A stretch of 62,622 nt of DNA from Archaeoglobus sp. UBA234 (GTDB taxonomy: Archaea > Halobacteriota > Archaeoglobi > Archaeoglobales > Archaeoglobaceae). The stretch covers positions 1-62,622 of the forward strand of contig DACH01000015.1 of the NCBI GenBank assembly GCA_002494625.1, in the 5' to 3' direction. The position numbers were made by a program, and so were the translations under genes. Positions 8,738-18,140 of this stretch are shown here, piece by piece. Positions within the stretch are counted from its first letter, which is position 1, and every line of letters starts with the position of its first letter. The notes beneath the pieces are model-generated. The model made no database searches. It had not been told where the DNA came from and saw only the letters and a program-made list of their open reading frames with translations.

Positions 8738-9658
8738 TCACCCCGGTTTATTATCAAGTCTCATCTTTATTTCCTCTATCGCCTCATTAATGCTTTCCCT
8801 GACTTCCTCATTTTCCTCTTCAAGTTTCTCAAGTAACTCAATATCCTCAATCTCACCTATTTTCCCGAGAATCATAGCGGCATCCTCTCTGATTCTGAAA
8901 TCATCATGATTGAGGAGTTTTTTTATTCTCTCCTTAGCTCTTTTTACAGCTTTTTTGTCTCTTTCGTAAAGCACTTCAAGCAGATACATCGCTCCGAGTC
9001 TTTTGAAAAAGTCGCCTTTTTCTATCAAATTTGCAAGAATCTCGTCGTAACCCAGATTTATAACGGTCTGTGCCACATCTTTTGCTCTTCCTTCAGCAAT
9101 CATCTTCTCAACAAAATCCTTCAAAAACTCAGGATCATCGTACCTCTCCAACCAGTCAAGCAACTCTTCCAGATTTTTTTCCCCGCTGATCCTTACAATC
9201 TTTTCTATGAAAATAACTGGTACAGAAATTATCTCGAATTCCTCAGCAAGAGAGGGGAACTGAGTTGCATCAACAATGGTGATTCTCACAGCGGGATTCA
9301 ACGCAGATATCTGAACAAGTTTCCTGACAACCTTCCCGCAGTGAGGGCAGAATGGTGCAACAAAAACAGTAACTTCAACACCCTTAATGTTTCGAATTCT
9401 CTCAGCATTACTCATGACGTCACTGTCAAGGTCTTTACCCTGAAGGTGTTCTATTGTTTTCATGAAAAGCTTTTTTTCAATTCCCTCGGGAACTCCCACA
9501 TAAAGTATTCTGGAGGGTTCGAATTCGAAGGATGGGTAGGCAGGCAAATCCCCCCCATTCCGGATTACTTCAGCCCTGAGATTGTTATCTGAAAGAAATT
9601 TTTCTGCTTTTCTTGATAGTTCCGAATCATCAATGTATAGTTTTATCCTGCCTTTCAT
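8738..9658 (-). CDS. Glutaredoxin-like protein fused to HEAT repeats
   Basis: 306 residues with two parts. Residues 1-175 look like an archaeal protein disulfide oxidoreductase with two thioredoxin folds: the first (1-88) has no active-site cysteines, the second has FVAPFCPHCGKVV with Cys104 and Cys107 and a following cis-proline context VPVIF. Residues about 180-306 are alpha-helical HEAT-type repeats (FRIREDAAMILGKIGEIEDIELLEKLEEENEEVRESI). Such a fusion suggests a redox activity tethered to a protein partner. The start overlaps the TPR gene stop by 4 nt (ATGA), so redox, scaffold and hydrolase genes are coupled. Cytoplasmic; no signal peptide. Confidence 0.8.
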   Translation of the reverse strand: MKGRIKLYIDDSELSRKAEKFLSDNNLRAEVIRNGGDLPAYPSFEFEPSRILYVGVPEGIEKKLFMKTIEHLQGKDLDSDVMSNAERIRNIKGVEVTVFVAPFCPHCGKVVRKLVQISALNPAVRITIVDATQFPSLAEEFEIISVPVIFIEKIVRISGEKNLEELLDWLERYDDPEFLKDFVEKMIAEGRAKDVAQTVINLGYDEILANLIEKGDFFKRLGAMYLLEVLYERDKKAVKRAKERIKKLLNHDDFRIREDAAMILGKIGEIEDIELLEKLEEENEEVRESINEAIEEIKMRLDNKPG

Positions 9659-10374
9659 CCCTCCACTTCCTTTCTCTGTATTATAAACTGCCTGTTGAAT
9701 TGTGCCACCTGATTGTCGGGCTCAACACTCAGAACTCTGTCAAAAACGTCTATAGCCTTATCGAGCTGTCCAAGCCTGCCATAAATTATGCCAATGTTGT
9801 TCAGAGCCTGCATGTTTTCAGGTTGAAGCTCAAGAACCTTTTCAAAGCACTCCATGGACTTTTCGAACTCTTCCTGTGCATAGTAGAGCAGTCCAAGGTT
9901 GTACCAGCCAGAAGGGTTATCGGGACTCAGTTCAATTGCCTTCATGATTGACTTCTCTGCCTTTTCGTATTCTTTCATGCCATACAGTGTGTAACCGAGG
10001 TTTACCCAGGCATTGAAGTCCTTTTCATTGACTTTCAGAATTCTCTCAAAACACTGAGAAGCTTCCCTAAATCTCCTGTTCTGCATCAGGGCATACCCTA
10101 AGTTGAAAAGCCCATCAGTGTAATAGCTGTCTATTTCAAGAGCCCTTACGAAACACTGGATTGCCTCCTCCTGCCTTCCTGAATCGTAAAGGGCAATCCC
10201 AAGGTTATTCCATGCAGATGGATTGTTCGGATCTTTTTCTATGCTTTTCTGAAAGCAGAGTATTTCTTCTTCAATATTTTTTGCTTTCAGCCCTTTTTTA
10301 AACCATTCTTCTGCTGATAGATCCTCAATTTCTTTTTTATCTGACTCCTTTTTTTCCTTTTTTTCTTCCTCCAT
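9655..10374 (-). CDS. Tetratricopeptide repeat protein
   Basis: 239-residue soluble TPR protein. After a highly charged Lys/Glu-rich N-terminus, residues from about 20 onward form six or so consecutive 34-residue repeats with the usual W-N-G-Y-A-F-A-P signature (for example AWNNLGIALYDSGRQEEAIQ). It is probably a protein-binding scaffold. I prefer the ATG at 10374; a TTG at 10386 would add four residues. It is the first gene of the operon that continues with the glutaredoxin-HEAT fusion (4-nt overlap) and the hydrolase. No catalytic domain is visible. Confidence 0.85.
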   Translation of the reverse strand: MEEEKKEKKESDKKEIEDLSAEEWFKKGLKAKNIEEEILCFQKSIEKDPNNPSAWNNLGIALYDSGRQEEAIQCFVRALEIDSYYTDGLFNLGYALMQNRRFREASQCFERILKVNEKDFNAWVNLGYTLYGMKEYEKAEKSIMKAIELSPDNPSGWYNLGLLYYAQEEFEKSMECFEKVLELQPENMQALNNIGIIYGRLGQLDKAIDVFDRVLSVEPDNQVAQFNRQFIIQRKEVEG

Positions 10375-10537
10375 CCTTTCAATCAACCCCTGTATGGTTT
10401 CTCAGGATTACTACAGGAGTTTAATAAATGTATTGACTATCTGATTTTTGGCAACCTTCAAGATTTTGAGTACTTTGTTTTCCATGTTATCGAACTTTCA
10501 TTGCCTTAGTGCTAAGGAGAAAAAGAAAGTAAATCGG

Positions 10538-11548
10538 TCATGGAAAGAGAGGAGGGAAGTTCAGCCCCATCTCCTCTCTTAGTCCAAACATGACATTCAT
10601 GTTCTGAATAGCCTGTCCACTTGCTCCCTTGACAAGGTTATCAATGGCGGAGACCACAACAACTCTATCTTCTCCCTTGAATATTCCTATATCACAGAAA
10701 TTGCTTCCTCTCACATAACTCAGTCTTACAGTTTCCTGAAATCTCACGAAGTAACAATCAGAGTAGAATCTCTCATAAATTCTCTTCAGCTCATCTTCAT
10801 CAAGTTCTCCTCTCAGGAAAATATGGGCATTGGTGAGGATACCCCTTGATCCAGGGAAAACCTGTGGGGTAAAGGAAACTTTAATGTCTCCCTGAAATCT
10901 ACCGAGTTCCTGAACCATTTCCCAGTAGTGTCTGTGGGAGGTTATTTTATAGGGAACAATTGCCTCATGAAGGTTGGGGTAGTGAGTAAAATCTGTAGGA
11001 TTTGCTCCAGCTCCACTTATCCCACTTTTTGAATCGAAAACAACTCTCTCGATCAGCTCCATATCTGCAAGAGGTGCTGCTGATAGTATCGCTCCTGTTG
11101 GATAACAACCGGGATTTGCAACAAGCTCAGTCTTCTTTATTTCCTCTCTGTGAAGTTCTGTAAGTCCATAGACTGGCTCTGCATCGATATCATATCCGAT
11201 GTGTTCTTTTGAGTAGACTTCCTCAAAGGTTTCTCTGTCAAGTCTGTAATCTGCTGAGAGGTCTATAACCTTCAAACCAGCTTCAAGAAATTGTGGAGCA
11301 AATTTCATCGCCTCCCCATGTGGAACTGCAAGAAAAACCACTCTGCAGTCATCGAAGTATTTCAACTCAGGATTAACAAATTTCAGTGAATAAAAACCCT
11401 TTAAGAAGCTGTGAAGCTTCCATATCTCCTTTCCTTCATACTTACGGGATGTTACAGCCTTCACCTCAACTTCAGGATGAAAAGCCAGCAGTCTTAACAG
11501 TTCAGAGCCTGTATATCCGCTTCCTCCCACTATTCCAGCTTCAATCAT
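10538..11548 (-). CDS. argC: N-acetyl-gamma-glutamyl-phosphate reductase
   Basis: 336-residue ArgC, the NADPH-dependent reductase of arginine biosynthesis that makes N-acetylglutamate semialdehyde. The nucleotide-binding GIVGGSGYTGSELLRLL motif is at the N-terminus and the catalytic cysteine is Cys148 in NPGCYPTG; the SGAGANPTDFTHYPN and HRHYWEM segments that follow are family typical. The length is normal. The ATG is preceded by GGGTGTT. It stands alone on the minus strand, divergent from the ACT-domain regulator gene at 11669, which could be its regulator. Confidence 0.94.
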   Translation of the reverse strand: MIEAGIVGGSGYTGSELLRLLAFHPEVEVKAVTSRKYEGKEIWKLHSFLKGFYSLKFVNPELKYFDDCRVVFLAVPHGEAMKFAPQFLEAGLKVIDLSADYRLDRETFEEVYSKEHIGYDIDAEPVYGLTELHREEIKKTELVANPGCYPTGAILSAAPLADMELIERVVFDSKSGISGAGANPTDFTHYPNLHEAIVPYKITSHRHYWEMVQELGRFQGDIKVSFTPQVFPGSRGILTNAHIFLRGELDEDELKRIYERFYSDCYFVRFQETVRLSYVRGSNFCDIGIFKGEDRVVVVSAIDNLVKGASGQAIQNMNVMFGLREEMGLNFPPLFP

Positions 11549-11668
11549 TTCAACACCCGGTTAAATTTCCGGATTACTGCATTTAAATCATTTTCTCTCC
11601 TGTCGGTTCTGATACGACTAACTCAGAAGACCCAAAATGTTATATCTAATCTTGGCAATCTAAAATCG

Positions 11669-12166
11669 ATGTGGAGCAAGATTGTTGAGAAGTTCGAGAG
11701 ATACCCATCACAGATTGCTGTTGTAAGAGAATTTCTGAGGCTTGGAATATCTGTTAAAGACGGAAAGGCTTACTGTGGAAACATCGAGTTGATTCCTACC
11801 AAGATAGCCGATGCGATTGGAGTTGACAGAAAGGTTGTCGTTTCGGCAATTCAGAACATTGAGGGGGATGAGGAATTGAGAAAGGTTTTCACATCAATCA
11901 AACCTGTTGCAAACATAGCAGATGTTGCCAGGTTCTACGACTATGGTGTTCTTGAAATATACGCAGAGAGTAAAAAAATAGGAATTGTTTCGGGCATTAC
12001 ATCTATTCTCGCACGAGAGGGCATTTCAATCAGATACATTCTGGCAGAAGACCCTGAGATAAGTGTTGAGTCAAAGTTGACAGTTGTTACAGATTCAAAG
12101 ATTCCGGGAAGGCTTGTAGACGAGTTCCTGACTGTTGATGGTGTGGAAAAAGTTGTAATAAGCTGA
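11669..12166 (+). CDS. ACT-domain regulator of amino acid metabolism (COG2150)
   Basis: 165-residue protein with an N-terminal helix-turn-helix-like part (PTKIADAIGVDRKVVVSAIQNIEGDEELRKVF, residues about 45-77) and a C-terminal double ACT-type ligand-binding part (VLEIYAESKKIGIVSGITSILAREGISIRYILAEDPE and a second beta-alpha-beta unit to the end). ACT domains usually bind amino acids, so it is likely a repressor or activator responding to one. A TATA-like gttatatc about 25 nt before the ATG points to a leaderless mRNA. It is divergent from argC across 120 nt, which suggests, but does not prove, control of arginine synthesis. Convergent with trkH. Confidence 0.8.
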   Translation: MWSKIVEKFERYPSQIAVVREFLRLGISVKDGKAYCGNIELIPTKIADAIGVDRKVVVSAIQNIEGDEELRKVFTSIKPVANIADVARFYDYGVLEIYAESKKIGIVSGITSILAREGISIRYILAEDPEISVESKLTVVTDSKIPGRLVDEFLTVDGVEKVVIS

Positions 12167-12173
12167 TGAAGCG

Positions 12174-13601
12174 CTACCACTTCTCCCGCCAGAATGAGGG
12201 GATAAACAGTGAGAAAACGGTAAAAATCTCCAGCCTTCCTGCCCACATGTTGACAATCAGAATTATCTTAACCACAGGGTGAAGAGCAGAATAGCTTTCA
12301 GATGCGCCAACAGCTCCAAGTCCTGGTCCAACATTTCCCATCGTTGCTGCTACAGCAGAAACTGATGAAAGCAAATCAAGACCAAAAAAAGATATTGTGA
12401 TTGAAGAAATTGCAAAAATGATCACATACAGGGCAAAAAAAGCAGTTATGTCATCAAGAATTTCCTTTTTTACAGTTTCCTTTCCAAATTTTACAACTCT
12501 TGCAGTTCTCGGCTCTGCTTCCCTTAGAATCTGATGTATGGCATATTTAACCAGTAAAAATATCCTGATAGCCTTCATTCCACCGGCAGTTGAGCCCGAA
12601 CATCCACCGACAAACATTAAAGAGAGTAAAATCATCCTTGATGTGTCACTCCAGAGATCAAAATCAAAGCTTGCATACCCGGTTGTTGTCATTATGGATA
12701 TCGCATTGAAATAGGAGTATCTGAAGGATTCAGATAGATCACCATCATAGTTGAGAAATGTCAGGAAAAGAATTGCCACAATAAGAATTCCCGCGTAGAA
12801 TCTGAATTCCGGATCACGAAATATCTTTGGGTTTCCTCTGAGCATGTAGAAGTGTAGGGCGAAGTTTGCTCCAGCTATAAACATGAATACCCCTATTATC
12901 GCCTCAATAAGAGGATCCCTGAAATATGCAATGCTTTCGGTGTGGGTTGAGAAACCCCCTGTGCTCATTGTTGTAAAGGCATGATTTACAGAGTCAAAGA
13001 GACTCATACCTGCAAGATAGAGTAGCAAAACTTCAGCAATCGTGAAAAGAAGATACACAACCCACAGTCTGAGTGCGGTGTCCTTGAGCCTTGGTGTGAG
13101 TTTGCTCACAGTTATACCTGGCACCTCAGCCTGAAGAAGAGCATGCCCCTTTCTCGCCATTGAAGGGAAAACAGCCACGAAAAGGACGATGATACCCATA
13201 CCACCCAACCACTCGGTAAGGCTTCTCCAGAGGAGGATGGATTTTGGCAGAATCTCTACTCTGTCAAATATGGTTGCTCCTGTGGTTGTAAATCCAGACA
13301 TTGATTCAAAGAGAGCATCAACAAAACCCACTCCGATAACAGCGTATGGTATCGCCCCCATTACACTTATGATAAGCCATCCAAGCCCCACTATGGCGAA
13401 TCCCTCTTTGTATCTGAAGACATCACTCTCAGGCTTTATCATATAGAATGTGAACCCGACAATCAGTGTAACAATTAACGCAACAAGGAAGGGCTGGATG
13501 GACTCATTATAGATGTAGGCTATCAGGAGAGGGAGAGAAAATAGGAGAGTGAAATATATGAGCATCCTGCCGAGAAAATTGAAAACCAGCCCATAGTTCA
13601 T
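12174..13601 (-). CDS. trkH: Trk potassium uptake system membrane subunit TrkH
   Basis: 475-residue integral membrane translocator of the SKT superfamily. The four selectivity-filter P-loops can be read: SGFTTTGATIF, TMSTGGFSTH, TTTGYASFD and ATMGNVGPGLG. About ten or more hydrophobic helices surround them and the length is normal. The start ATG follows a GGGTGATC ribosome-binding site and lies 14 nt after the trkA stop, so TrkA (regulatory NAD-binding subunit) and TrkH are made together. The stop is 7 nt from the convergent ACT-domain gene. Confidence 0.95.
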   Translation of the reverse strand: MNYGLVFNFLGRMLIYFTLLFSLPLLIAYIYNESIQPFLVALIVTLIVGFTFYMIKPESDVFRYKEGFAIVGLGWLIISVMGAIPYAVIGVGFVDALFESMSGFTTTGATIFDRVEILPKSILLWRSLTEWLGGMGIIVLFVAVFPSMARKGHALLQAEVPGITVSKLTPRLKDTALRLWVVYLLFTIAEVLLLYLAGMSLFDSVNHAFTTMSTGGFSTHTESIAYFRDPLIEAIIGVFMFIAGANFALHFYMLRGNPKIFRDPEFRFYAGILIVAILFLTFLNYDGDLSESFRYSYFNAISIMTTTGYASFDFDLWSDTSRMILLSLMFVGGCSGSTAGGMKAIRIFLLVKYAIHQILREAEPRTARVVKFGKETVKKEILDDITAFFALYVIIFAISSITISFFGLDLLSSVSAVAATMGNVGPGLGAVGASESYSALHPVVKIILIVNMWAGRLEIFTVFSLFIPSFWREKW

Positions 13602-13615
13602 CTGATCACCCGGGG

Positions 13616-14938
13616 CTATGAGAGGTATTTCTCTACCTTTTCAACCTCTTTCCACGGGGCAAAAATAAGGAGCCTATCACCCTTAAATACCTGAGTTTCT
13701 CCTCTTGGTATTAAACACTCTTCTCCTCTCAGAATCCCACCTATTATTGTCTTCTCAGGAAGTTTCAAATCCATTATCTTTTTCCCTGAAAGTTTTTCTT
13801 TGTTCAGCTGAATTTCTGCAACAACGGCTTCTCCTTTCTCGAATTCTGCCAGTGTCTCAACAGCCATCATCCTCAGATGTCTCAGAACTTCCAGGTAAGT
13901 TATTGTTCTTGGCGAGAGAACCACATCTACTCCCACCTTTTCAAATAACTTCATGTAGCTTCCCTTACTCACCTGTGATACTGCTTTTTTTGCCCCAAGG
14001 CTTTTTGAGAGCAGGCTGACGAGAAGGTTCTTCTCATCATTCTCCAAGCAGGCTACAACCACATCTGATTTTCCAATGTTTTCCTCCTGAAGAAAATCCA
14101 GGTCTGTTGGATCGCCAATAATAACCCTGACATTCTCAAAAATAGTACACAGATGTTCGCATGTCTCAGGGTTGGGATCAACAAGCTTGATGTTAAGGTT
14201 ACTCGAGTCCAAAATTTGGGCAATATAACTTCCGACCGTCCCTCCCCCGAATATCACAACATTCCTTGTAAACCTGCCCTGAAATAAGTTCTGAACTGCC
14301 AGCAGGTTTTCTGCCTTTCCAACAACAGATATTCTGTCATCCGCTATTATCTCCGTCTGTCCTCTTGGAACTATCAGTTCTCCCTGCCTGTAAATTGCTG
14401 TGAGAACAACATTTTCAGGGAGAGGAATCTCACTGACTTTTTTTCCCACCACCGGTGAGTTCTCATCTACCTCAACTTCGATCAGATTGAGTTTACCCGC
14501 ACTGAGTGAAACAAAATCCACAGCCCCACTGAAGGTTATTATGTTGGCAATAGCTCTTGCCAGAGCAAGCTGGGGGCAGATTATCAGGTCAAAACCGAGG
14601 GAGTGGTTTTTAACATAGGGTCTGTCCACATACTCGGGGTTTCCAACCCTGACAATGGTCTTCTTTGCACCCATCTTCTTTGCTGCAATTCCCGACAGAA
14701 GGTTAACCTCATCATTTCCGGTTACACCCAGAAAAATATCTGCCTCACCAACCTTTGCTTTTTTCAAAACTCTCATGTTTGCTGCATTACCCTTAACAAC
14801 CTCAACATTGAGCTGGCTGATCTCATCAATCTTTTTTTCATCAACCTCTATGACGAATACATCATAGTTATCTGAAAGAGCCTTTGCAACATTATATCCA
14901 ACCTCTCCTGCGCCTGCAACCACTATTTGCATCTGCAT
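13616..14938 (-). CDS. trkA: Trk potassium uptake regulatory protein TrkA
   Basis: 440-residue cytoplasmic gating subunit with two RCK modules in tandem: Rossmann-type TrkA-N domains starting QIVVAGAGEVGYNVAKAL and NVVIFGGGTVGSYIAQIL near residue 230, each followed by a TrkA-C domain (SPVVGKKVSEIPLPENVVL and KLSGKKIMDLKLPEKTIIG). The duplicated form is the usual partner of TrkH. A TATA-like stretch (attatttgat on the coding strand) lies just upstream, consistent with a near-leaderless start at 14938; a second in-frame ATG two codons later is possible. First gene of the trkA-trkH operon. Confidence 0.95.
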   Translation of the reverse strand: MQMQIVVAGAGEVGYNVAKALSDNYDVFVIEVDEKKIDEISQLNVEVVKGNAANMRVLKKAKVGEADIFLGVTGNDEVNLLSGIAAKKMGAKKTIVRVGNPEYVDRPYVKNHSLGFDLIICPQLALARAIANIITFSGAVDFVSLSAGKLNLIEVEVDENSPVVGKKVSEIPLPENVVLTAIYRQGELIVPRGQTEIIADDRISVVGKAENLLAVQNLFQGRFTRNVVIFGGGTVGSYIAQILDSSNLNIKLVDPNPETCEHLCTIFENVRVIIGDPTDLDFLQEENIGKSDVVVACLENDEKNLLVSLLSKSLGAKKAVSQVSKGSYMKLFEKVGVDVVLSPRTITYLEVLRHLRMMAVETLAEFEKGEAVVAEIQLNKEKLSGKKIMDLKLPEKTIIGGILRGEECLIPRGETQVFKGDRLLIFAPWKEVEKVEKYLS

Positions 14939-14965
14939 CGATTAAAACATCAAATAATTAAAGCT

Positions 14966-15748
14966 TTACCATTTATCGACCATTTCAGAGCCATCAATCT
15001 GCTGTGATTTTTGTGGTACTTTATCCTCCTTTCCTCTTCTTTCCATCAAGCCTGCAAGGAGTATGCTGAATTCATACATCAGAGCAACCAGCCCGAGAAT
15101 TACAACCTGGCTTATGCCTGAGATATCAAAGGTTATGTTTGTGGCAAGGATGAAAATGGCGGCATAAACCAGTATCCTCTTTCCTCTGAGCCAGTCAGAA
15201 TTGATCAGCTCGATCTTTACAGCTATTAGTGCCAGAACAGGAATCTGGAAGGCTAAACCAAAGGCAAAAAATATCTTGAAGGCTCCATAAAGGGTTCTCT
15301 GAACTGAGAGCTGGGGTTCTGCTCCGAAGTAAGATACGACAGCCCAGCCATAGAGCTGGGGAACAACTATAAAGTAAGCAATTCCGGTTCCAAGAAGAAA
15401 AAGGAGATAGGAGAAGGGGAGAAATGTTTTAATGAATCTCCTTTCATGCTCGAACAAACCTGGCTTTGCAAACTGATAAAGCTGATACACTATGTAGGGG
15501 TAGGTTATGAATACTGCAACGAGGAGGGAAAATATAAGCTGAGTAACTATCCATTCAGTGGGAGTGTAAACAACCATGTTTAGCTCCTCACTGAAAATGC
15601 CGTACCAGAATCTCTTAATAATGGAGGGAACAAAAGGGAAAACGACGGATATTCCTGCTATGAGAGCGATTGTTATTCTGATTGTGCGTTTTCTCAGCTC
15701 ACTCAAATGCTCTCTAAGTTCCATCTCCCTGTCCTCAGGCGGCTCCAC
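14966..15748 (-). CDS. tatC: Sec-independent protein translocase TatC
   Basis: 260-residue TatC, the twin-arginine signal receptor. The cytoplasmic N-terminus MELREHLSELRKRTIR is the classic family motif, followed by six hydrophobic helices; the FxKPGLFEHERRF loop (here FAKPGLFEHERRFIKTFLPFSY) is present. I call the GTG at 15748 because a TATA-like aaagtataaag lies about 25 nt upstream; ATG at 15724, directly at the conserved motif, is a reasonable alternative. No tatA lies nearby. The C-terminal tail after the last helix is charged and cytoplasmic. Confidence 0.93.
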   Translation of the reverse strand: MEPPEDREMELREHLSELRKRTIRITIALIAGISVVFPFVPSIIKRFWYGIFSEELNMVVYTPTEWIVTQLIFSLLVAVFITYPYIVYQLYQFAKPGLFEHERRFIKTFLPFSYLLFLLGTGIAYFIVVPQLYGWAVVSYFGAEPQLSVQRTLYGAFKIFFAFGLAFQIPVLALIAVKIELINSDWLRGKRILVYAAIFILATNITFDISGISQVVILGLVALMYEFSILLAGLMERRGKEDKVPQKSQQIDGSEMVDKW

Positions 15749-15913
15749 AATGCTGCTTGTACTGAATTGGCTTTATACTTTTCTGAAGTGCGAAAATTAT
15801 CCAGAGTATCCTGACAAATGTTTCACCAATGCTACACAAACTAAAAAGAACAGGAAGGGAAAGAGAGGAGAAAAAAGAAACCTTAAAATCTGATAAAATG
15901 GAGATGGACACTC

Positions 15914-17185
15914 ATGGACGCTGTAATTGTTGGTGCAGTAAGAACCCCGGTGGGAAGATTCGGTGGCTCTCTGAAGGATTTACAGGCTTATGAGCTTGGC
16001 GCCATTGCAATTAAAGGCTTGCTGAAACAGCTAAATCTGAAACCGGTGCCATCAGAGATGGATGTTGATTTTTATCCATCCAAGCTCCCGAAGGGGATGA
16101 TAGATCTTGAAAAGCAGTACTACGACTTTGACGGGACAGAGCTTAAGATCTGTGAGGTTATAATGGGGAATGTTCTTCAGGCGGCACAGGGCCAGAACCC
16201 GGCAAGGCAGGCCACTATTCTTGCAGGGTTGCCGAAGGAGACACCAGCCTACACGATAAACAAGGTCTGTGGAAGTGGGCTTAAAGCTATAGCGATAGCT
16301 GCATCGGAAATAAAATCAGGGAGTGAGGAGGCTATCATTGCTGGAGGAATGGAGAGTATGAGCAATGCCCCCTACGCACTCACAAAAGCGAGATGGGGCT
16401 ACAGGATGTTCAACGGAGAGGTTGTAGACCTAATGGTCCACGATGGGTTGTGGGAGAAGTTCTATGGATACCACATGGGCATAACCGCCGAAAACATAGC
16501 GGAACTGTACAACATTTCAAGAGAGGAACAGGATCAGCTCGCCTATGAGAGCCATATGAGGGCTGTTAAGGCAATAGATGATGGTGTGTTTGCCGAGGAA
16601 ATAATTCCAGTGGAGATCGAACAGAAAAAGGGGAAAGTAATCGTTGATACGGATGAACATCCAAGAAGAGACACCTCGCTCGAAAGGCTCGCAAAATTAC
16701 CTCCTGTCTTCAAGAAAGATGGGACTGTTACAGCAGGAAATGCCAGCGGGGTTAATGATGGCGCATCAGCAGTACTTGTCATGTCGGAAGAGAAGGCAGA
16801 GCAGCTGGGCTTGAAGCCACTCGTAAGAATCGTGAGTTACTCTGCTGGAGCGATCGATCCAGCCTACATGGGTCTTGGACCGATTATGGCAATTCAGAAG
16901 GCTCTTGCAAATGCAGATTTGGGCATAGATGATATTGATCTATTCGATATAAACGAGGCTTTTGCAGCCCAGGCTCTTGCTGTGGTCAAGGAACTCAACC
17001 TCGACCTCTCGATAACCAATGTTCACGGCAGCGGAATAAGTCTCGGTCATCCGATTGGATGTACGGGGGCAAGAATCACAACAACCCTTGTGAAGGAGAT
17101 GGTGAGAAGGAAGGCAGACTATGGTCTCGCAGGACTGTGTATTGGCGGTGGAATGGGCTTTGCAATGATTTTCGAGAGGCTCTGA
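15914..17185 (+). CDS. Acetyl-CoA acetyltransferase (thiolase) with an extra loop
   Basis: 423-residue thiolase of the degradative, SCP2-unlike type. The acyl-accepting Cys119 lies in INKVCGSGLKA, the C-terminal catalytic residues in NVHGSGISLGHPIGCTGAR and GLCIGGGMGFA. Most members have about 392 residues; here about 30 extra residues (roughly 45-78, with FYPSKLPKGMIDLEKQYYDFDG) are inserted between the first helix and the EVIMGNVLQ strand. Likely role is beta-oxidation or acetoacetyl-CoA formation for isoprenoids. It stands alone, with a TATA-like cttaaaatc about 25-30 nt upstream of the ATG. No HMG-CoA synthase is adjacent, unlike the short archaeal thiolases. Confidence 0.92.
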   Translation: MDAVIVGAVRTPVGRFGGSLKDLQAYELGAIAIKGLLKQLNLKPVPSEMDVDFYPSKLPKGMIDLEKQYYDFDGTELKICEVIMGNVLQAAQGQNPARQATILAGLPKETPAYTINKVCGSGLKAIAIAASEIKSGSEEAIIAGGMESMSNAPYALTKARWGYRMFNGEVVDLMVHDGLWEKFYGYHMGITAENIAELYNISREEQDQLAYESHMRAVKAIDDGVFAEEIIPVEIEQKKGKVIVDTDEHPRRDTSLERLAKLPPVFKKDGTVTAGNASGVNDGASAVLVMSEEKAEQLGLKPLVRIVSYSAGAIDPAYMGLGPIMAIQKALANADLGIDDIDLFDINEAFAAQALAVVKELNLDLSITNVHGSGISLGHPIGCTGARITTTLVKEMVRRKADYGLAGLCIGGGMGFAMIFERL

Positions 17186-17354
17186 TGCGAGATATAGCAG
17201 TGAGATGTGAGGTAGACAAATGGTGTAAAGCAGTGTAAAGCGGTAAAGATATATTGAATTTAGCAATTCCACCTTTTTCTGAATTTATTTCCAATCTAAA
17301 ATTCCTGTTTCAACGAATTTAGAACTTCATAGATAGTCAGAATCATCATCCAGC

Positions 17355-18140
17355 TTATTTCCCTGAACCACCAAGCGATTTCCTCGCAGCAGCCTCAAGA
17401 GCCTCAATCAGGGCAAATTCAACTCTATACTCCATCATTTTTTTCAATCCCTGGATTGTTGTTCCACCAGGAGTGGTAACTCTTTTAATAAACTCATCTT
17501 CTCCCTCTCTCCCGAGGTGTCTAGCGGTGGCTCTGAAAACACTCAGTGTTGCTTTCTTGGAAAGTTCTGCACTCAAACCACAACTAAGTCCTGCATAAAC
17601 AAACCCACTTATCAGCTTTGCTACAAAAGCTGGAGAGCTTCCGGAGAAAGCAGTCATGACATCAACGATTCTCTCCTCATCTACTCTTTCAGCCTCTCCA
17701 AGTGATGAAAAGATATCAGCAATATCTGAAACATCTCCCTCACTGTAATATACCGTGAAGGCATTCCCGCTTTCAGCAAAGAGATTCGTCATCGCCCTTA
17801 TTATCCTCACATCCTCCAGTATTTCTTTCATCTCTCTTAGTTTAACCATGGCAGCAAAACTTATCAGGGTCTTTCCCCTGACAGAATTTTTTATCTCCCC
17901 AAGGAGGCTCAGAACATCATTTGGTTTCACGGTCACAATAACGACATCACATCTTTCCACAGCCCTGGGATTCGTTTCAACCCTGCAACCGAGGTTCTGA
18001 AGTTCATCAAGAATTGCCTTTCTTCTTCCAGTAACATAAACCCGATAGCCAACCTCAACCAGCCTTTTTGCGATCGCTGATCCAAGATTTCCTGCTCCAA
18101 GAATGGCAATGCTACTCGAGACCGAGCTCATCCCTGACAT
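17355..18140 (-). CDS. proC: Pyrroline-5-carboxylate reductase
   Basis: 261-residue ProC, which reduces pyrroline-5-carboxylate to proline with NAD(P)H. It opens with a Rossmann motif AILGAGNLGSAIAKRL, has the VTVKPNDVLSLL segment and the family signature in the C-terminal dimerisation domain, TTPGGTTIQGLKKMMEY, preceded by FSGSSPAFVAKLI. The ATG at 18140 overlaps the HD gene by 29 nt; an ATG three codons later is equally plausible. It is transcribed with the upstream HD-domain gene. The length is typical (about 260-270). Confidence 0.92.
   Translation of the reverse strand: MSGMSSVSSSIAILGAGNLGSAIAKRLVEVGYRVYVTGRRKAILDELQNLGCRVETNPRAVERCDVVIVTVKPNDVLSLLGEIKNSVRGKTLISFAAMVKLREMKEILEDVRIIRAMTNLFAESGNAFTVYYSEGDVSDIADIFSSLGEAERVDEERIVDVMTAFSGSSPAFVAKLISGFVYAGLSCGLSAELSKKATLSVFRATARHLGREGEDEFIKRVTTPGGTTIQGLKKMMEYRVEFALIEALEAAARKSLGGSGK

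Noticed and set aside
17335..17360. AUGAUGA followed by CUGA on the minus strand near the end of proC
   Set aside because: The boxes are almost adjacent, leaving no guide, and no second box pair is present.
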